Origin: Clonostachys chloroleuca
Taxonomy: Eukaryota; Ascomycota; Sordariomycetes; Hypocreales; Bionectriaceae
Direction: 5' to 3'
NCBI GenBank assembly: GCA_037952775.1
Contig: JBANAY010000003.1
Location: 9,920,001 to 9,984,000, forward strand
Length of the DNA: 64,000 nt
A program made the translations under genes and the position numbers. Shown piece by piece: positions 59,012 to 64,000 of this stretch (its first letter is position 1; each line of letters starts with the position of its first letter). The notes beneath the pieces are model-generated. The model made no database searches, was not told where the DNA came from, and saw nothing but the letters and a program-made list of their open reading frames with translations.

Positions 59012-62000
59012 ATGGACGCTGCCGTTCAAGAAAACTCTGGCTTACAACCTCCGATAGACTCGAACAATCGATCGTTAGACGGAACCTACGACCCTTCGAT
59101 CAAAAGTACAAACCAATGTCGTAAACGCCGAGTCACCTTCTCCGAGCATATAGACACGATGAACTCTTTCCTCCCCAGGCATTTCCGGGGCGAGCCCTCG
59201 GTACAACAGAACCAAGCACCCACCTGGCTGAGCAAAAAAATCACTCCCATGGTGCAGTTCCTCTCGCGGCTCGCCTGTGGCCACCCGATCCATACGGTCG
59301 TTGTCGTCGCGCTGCTCGCCAGCACCTCATACGTAGGCCTGATACAAGATAGCCTTTTCGATCGAACTGTCCGCGCCGGCAAGGCCGATTGGTCGTCCCT
59401 GACCGAAGGTAGCCGCACGCTTCTCGCCAGTCCCGATACTACGTGGAAGTGGCAGTCTGTCGAGCAGGACGCCGCCCCGACCACCGATGTTGATCACCTC
59501 GCCCTCCTGACTCTCGTTTTCCCGGATACCCTCTCGAGCGATTCACCGAGCACCGCCCCGCTCTCCCACACCGTCCCTACGCCGAGTAACCTCTCCATCA
59601 CCGCCCCCTCCCGGGAACAGAGAATTCGTTCACCACCTACGCACAAGACAGCATCCTCGCCTTTGCCCTCCCATACCAGCAGGCACCCGAGTTCGTGTCC
59701 GCTGCCCAAGAGATCCCTAATGAGGATGCTGAGGAGACGGAGACGCGCCATGGCCGAGAGAAGAAGATGTGGATCATGAAAGCGGCCAAGGTCACTACAC
59801 CTAGTAACGCCATTCAATGGGTCAAAGATGCGTGGTCCGAGTTCCTCGACTTGCTCAAGAATGCCGAAAGTCTTGATATTGTTATCATGGTACTTGGGTA
59901 CCTGTCCATGCACCTGACGTTCGTCTCTTTGTTTGTCTCCATGAGGCGCTTGGGCTCCAATTTTTGGCTGGGCCTCAACACGATCCTCTCTTCCGTCTTC
60001 GCTTTCCTGTTTGGTCTCGCCGTTACTACTAGACTGGGTGTCCCCATCAGCGTTATTCTTCTCTCTGAAGGCCTGCCATTCTTGGTAGTTACCATTGGTT
60101 TTGAAAAGAACATTGTCCTCACCAGGGCTGTTCTGTCGCATGCCATCGAACACCGCCGCGTCCAGATCCAGAACTCCAAGTCTGGAAAGAGGAGTACTGA
60201 GCCCGTCACCCAGAGCCTCATTCAGTATGCCATCAAAGCCGCCGTCAAGGACAAGGGTTTTGAGATTGTCAGGGACTATGCTATTGAGATCGTCATTCTT
60301 GTTGTCGGTGCCGCCTCTGGCGTCCAGGGTGGTCTTCAGCAATTCTGCTTCCTTGCTGCTTGGATCTTGGTCTTTGATTGCGTTTTGTTGTTCACATTTT
60401 ACACTGCTATCCTTAGCATCAAGCTCGAGATCAATCGCATCAAGAGACATGTCGACATGCGCATGGCTTTGGAAGCCGACGGTGTTAACCGCCGTGTGGC
60501 TGAAAATGTGGCTGAAGGCAACGACGATAAGGAGACTTCCCTTTTCGGGCGCAAGATGAAGAGCAGCAACGTGCCCAAGTTCAAGGTCATCATGGTCACT
60601 GGATTCGTTCTGATCAACGTCATCAATCTCGTCACCATTCCATTCCGTACGCCTACCTCCCTAAACACGATCCGTTCGTGGTTTGGTGGTCTTGGAGGTG
60701 TTGTTTCCAGCCCTCCTGTGGACCCCTTCAAGGTCGCCTCCAACGGCCTGGATGTTCTTCTTCAGGGCGCCAAGTCGAGCGGCAAGGCCACCCTGGTAAC
60801 TGTGCTTACCCCTATCAAGTATGAGCTTGAGTTTCCCTCAGTCCACTATGCCCTCACTGGCTCCATCAGCGGCAGTGGCTCCCTGTTCGAGAATGGCCTG
60901 GGTCTGGAGGGATACGGTCTCGGCGGTCGCATGGTCGGAAGCCTGTTGCAGAGTTTGGAAGACCCTGTCTTGTCCAAGTGGATCGTCATCGCTCTCGCTC
61001 TCAGTGTTGCCCTCAACGGCTATCTCTTCAATGTGGCCAAGGCTGGTATCAAGGATCCCAACGTGCCCGATCGCATCATCGACCGTAATGAGCTGGCCAA
61101 TGCTGAGCGTTTCAATGACACCAGCACCACTACGCTTCCCCTTGGCGAGTACGTGCCGCCAACTCCTATGCGTACTGAGCCTGCTACACCCGCCATGACC
61201 GATGATGAGGGTGACGGAGTTGTTCCCCGACCAAAGGTGAAGCAGGACTCTACCGTCATCCGCAGCATTCCAACTCTTGAGCAGTTGATTGCCGAGAAGC
61301 GCGCCCACGAGCTGAACGATGAGGAGGTCGCTCTGATGTCGCTGCGTGGAAAGATCCCTGGATACGCTTTGGAGAAGAGCTTGAAGGATTTCACCCGCGC
61401 TGTCAAGGTTCGCCGAACTATCATCTCTCGGACCAAGGCTACCCAGGAGCTCACCCATACGCTCGACCACTCCAAGCTTCCTTATGAGCATTACAACTGG
61501 GAACGTGTCTTTGGAGCCTGCTGCGAGAACGTCATTGGTTATATTCCTCTTCCAGTGGGCGTCGCCGGACCTTTGGTGATTGACGGACAAAGCTATTTCA
61601 TCCCCATGGCAACGACTGAAGGTGTGTTGGTTGCTAGCGCAAGTCGAGGTTGCAAAGCCATCAATTCTGGAGGTGGTGCCATCACCGTCCTTACTGCTGA
61701 TGGTATGACTCGCGGTCCTTGCTTGGGCTTCGAGACCCTTGAACGCGCCGGTGCCGCCAAGATCTGGTTGGATTCGGAAGATGGTCAGGACGTCATGAAG
61801 AAGGCCTTCAACTCGACTAGTCGCTTCGCCCGTCTGCAGAGCATGAAGACGGCCCTGGCCGGAACTAACCTCTATGTTCGCTTCAAGACAACTACTGGTG
61901 ACGCCATGGGTATGAACATGATCTCTAAGGGTGTGGAGCACGCGCTTGCCGTCATGGCCAACGAGGCTGGTTTCGAGGATATGCAAATCATTTCGGTTTC

Positions 62001-62770
62001 TGGTAACTATTGTATCGACAAGAAGCCTGCCGCCCTGAACTGGATCGATGGACGTGGAAAAAGCGTCGTTGCTGAGGCTATTATTCCTGGAGATGTTGTT
62101 AAGAACGTACTCAAGAGTGATGTCGATTCCCTTGTCGAGCTCAACATCTCAAAGAATTTGATCGGATCTGCCATGGCTGGTTCTATTGGTGGATTTAACG
62201 CCCACGCGGCCAACATCGTGGCGGCCATCTTCTTGGCCACTGGTCAAGATCCCGCCCAGGTTGTGGAAAGTTGCAACTGTATCACCACCATGAGAAAGTA
62301 AGTCAACCGTGCTCACCATATCACTCCATGTTTTTGATGATTGGATGCTAATGATTCTCCTTCGCACTAGTCTCCGCGGCTCTCTCCAGATCTCCGTCTC
62401 CATGCCCTCGTTGGAGGTCGGTACCCTAGGAGGAGGTACCATCCTCGAGCCTCAGTCCGCCATGCTCGACATGCTGGGTGTCCGTGGCTCCCACCCCACA
62501 AACCCAGGTGACAATGCCAGACGCTTGGCTCGCATCATCGCTGCCGCCGTCCTCGCTGGTGAGCTGTCGCTCTGCAGTGCCCTCGCTGCCGGCCATCTGG
62601 TCCGAGCCCACATGCAACACAACCGAAGTGCCGCACCATCCCGCAGCGGTACTCCCGCACCCCCGGCCGCCATGACACCCGTGTCTATGGCGATGACCTC
62701 TGCGTTGGATAAGACCAACGGAGCCAATGGCACCCCGAGTGCTGCTGCTGTCCAAAGGTCTAAGCGATGA
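59012..62770 (+). CDS. HMG1: HMG-CoA reductase (one apparent frameshift)
   Basis: Rate-limiting enzyme of the mevalonate/ergosterol pathway, ER membrane, about 1230 residues. Exons are 59012-62297 and 62372-62770 (gtaagt/cactag). A polar N-terminus with one TM helix is followed by a lumenal linker. The sterol-sensing domain lies around residues 285-400 ([20 protein letters not shown] and [17 protein letters not shown]). The C-terminal catalytic domain has [17 protein letters not shown] (catalytic Glu), [17 protein letters not shown] (Lys), [13 protein letters not shown] (Asp), and [14 protein letters not shown] (His). The frame changes inside the lumenal linker at a C5 run (59604-59608); one added C joins [16 protein letters not shown] and restores the frame. 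All catalytic residues are present. The SSD implies sterol-dependent control of stability, as known for the family. Confidence 0.93.
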
Positions 62771-63156
62771 GTTGATCTCATACAGAATGGCTTGGGCGCC
62801 GTGTTAGGAGTTTGAATTTGTCTAGAAGCCTGGATTATCGCAGTAGAAGTATTTGCATACCCATCGCAAGGGGAGGGCGACCATGCCCTCACCGTGCTCT
62901 AATTATCGTTAATTCATTATTTTTACTTGTTAAATGTATCTTCTAATTGGGTGAGCGAAATCTACGCATGTAAATACCTTGAGTCTTGAAGATGCTTAAC
63001 GTTACGGTTTCCCACCGCAGCATACTTAATTAATATGTTCTAAACCTCAAAAAGGCAAAACAACAACAAGTAGACCTCACATTTGGATGAAACGCCCAAA
63101 AGAATCCCATACTCCTCATGAAAACCCCCTCCAGTCCTAGGTTACTCGTCATGCCG
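62771..63156. other. Intergenic region between convergent genes, 0.39 kb
   Basis: 3' ends of HMG-CoA reductase and nicotinamidase; AT-rich, nothing else recognised. Confidence 0.4.
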
Positions 63157-63955
63157 TCATAATGCCAACGCCCTCACGCGCGCCACCTCTTCCCCGTCAA
63201 ACGAGATCATCTTGACACCGCCGCCGATGAGCTCCCGCCTGCAGTCCGGCCAGCCCTCCGGGGAGACGGGCCGGGTGCCCTCCTCGACGATGTAGGTGGT
63301 GTACCCTTCCTGTACGGCGTGGAGGGCGGTGGCGCGGACGCAGTAGTCGGCGGCGAGGCCGACGACGAAGACGTGGGTGGTTTCCTCTCTGCGTAGGCGG
63401 TCCGCCAGGCCCGTGTCCTCGACGCGGAAGGGGTCGTAAAAGGCCGAGTACATCTCGAGGTCCGGGCGGGTGCCCTTGTCGAGGACGGCGTGGAGGGCGT
63501 CGGCGTCGAGCTCCGGGACGAGCTGGGCTCCCGGGGAGCCCGCGACGCAGTGTACCGGCCAGAGGGTGGTGACGTAGGGGAGGTGGGAGGGGTCGGTGGG
63601 GTGGTGGACGGTGATGGAGGAGGTGAAGGGGGAGGTGTCCGGGTGGTTGGGGGAGAAGGAGATGTGGGAGGGCGGGTGCCAGTCGCGGGTGGCGAGCTTG
63701 AGGGGGAAGGGGAGCTGGAGGAGGGAGTTTACGGTTGGGGAGATGTCTCTGCCGTTGGGGACGGCGAGGGAGCCGTTCTGGAGGAGCAGGGTGGTTAGGC
63801 GGCGGCGTGGTTTTGTAGGGTGTTTAACATCTTGGAGAGGGATGGATGATGGGTTTGATATCAAGCGTGAGGGTCATACGGGGACGTACAGGGGGGCAAA
63901 AGTCTTCTTGGAAATCCACGACAATGAGAGCGGGCTTGAATGGTTTCGGAGCCAT
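63157..63955 (-). CDS. PNC1: Nicotinamidase
   Basis: Hydrolyses nicotinamide to nicotinic acid in NAD salvage. Exon 1 (63890-63955) encodes MAPKPFKPALIVVDFQEDFC followed by PP, containing the catalytic Asp; a gtacgt/ctcctccag intron joins it in phase 0 to exon 2 (63157-63777), which resumes NGSLAVPNGRDISP. The total is about 228 residues, normal for fungal Pnc1. Metal-binding ATRDWHPPSHISF gives D-x-H-x3-H, and VVGLAADYCVRATALHA carries the catalytic Cys. LDKGTRPDLEMYSAFYD supplies the catalytic Lys. The start at 63955 lies near the window edge but is complete. With IDO and kynureninase 16 kb to the left, it is a third NAD-related gene here, but the distance argues against a cluster. Confidence 0.93.
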
Positions 63956-64000
63956 GGCTGGTTTACTGAGGCGGGGCCTGCCTCCGGCATGGGTTGGTGG

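Noticed and set aside
59494..61986. Long minus-strand open frames antisense to HMG-CoA reductase
   Set aside because: They mirror the HMG-CoA reductase exon and show no domain of their own.

Overview
The window is nuclear DNA of a filamentous ascomycete, most likely a Sordariomycete. Genes are intron-rich, with short GT-AG introns of about 50-130 bp and CTAAC-type branch points, and intergenic spaces are 0.5-3 kb. Typical Pezizomycotina families are present: three Zn2Cys6 regulators, a PTH11-like receptor, an NB-ARC/TPR NLR-like protein, a UstYa-type protein, and an HMG-CoA reductase with a sterol-sensing domain. No prokaryotic, viral, rRNA or tRNA gene was recognised.

Layout. 1-4.4 kb: the 3' end of a PTH11-like gene and a serine beta-lactamase-fold hydrolase. 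5-11.7 kb: an NLR-like gene (nine exons as modelled here) flanked on both sides by tiny, apparently related glycine-rich genes. 12-18.1 kb: an uncharacterised large membrane protein, an AT-rich gene desert and a Zn2Cys6 regulator. 19.5-20.9 kb: a DUF7730-like pseudogene carrying four in-frame stops. 21.7-31.3 kb: an accessory block with a GH93-like secreted glycosidase, a sulfotransferase-like protein, a frameshifted Zn2Cys6 regulator, an unusual GT-B glycosyltransferase, a MITE-like element and a secreted type-B carboxylesterase. 32.8-39.7 kb: an ADP-ribosylglycohydrolase, a small membrane protein and a Zn2Cys6 regulator. 40.5-47.6 kb: a secreted Tyr/Gly-repeat protein divergent from a UstYa-family gene, then a divergent kynureninase/indoleamine 2,3-dioxygenase pair. 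48-55.8 kb: an acidic disordered protein, an EVE-domain protein, a homologue of bacterial ethylene-forming enzyme and a membrane-anchored Dabb protein. 59-64 kb: HMG-CoA reductase and nicotinamidase.

How the genes relate. IDO and kynureninase are two steps of tryptophan-to-kynurenine/NAD metabolism and share a 1.0-kb divergent promoter region; nicotinamidase at the right edge belongs to NAD salvage. The Tyr-repeat secreted protein, the UstYa-family gene and the neighbouring Zn2Cys6 regulator form the best candidate for an undescribed peptide (RiPP-like) locus. The ethylene-forming-enzyme homologue keeps its iron and 2-oxoglutarate ligands and most arginine-site residues.

Sequence quality. 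Five otherwise well-conserved genes (seven sites counting one splice-ambiguous case and the small glycine-rich ORF) lose their frame exactly at C or G homopolymers of 5-7 bases, each time by what looks like one missing base. I read this as a systematic homopolymer undercall in the assembly, so frameshifts at such runs should not be taken as real pseudogenes without checking.
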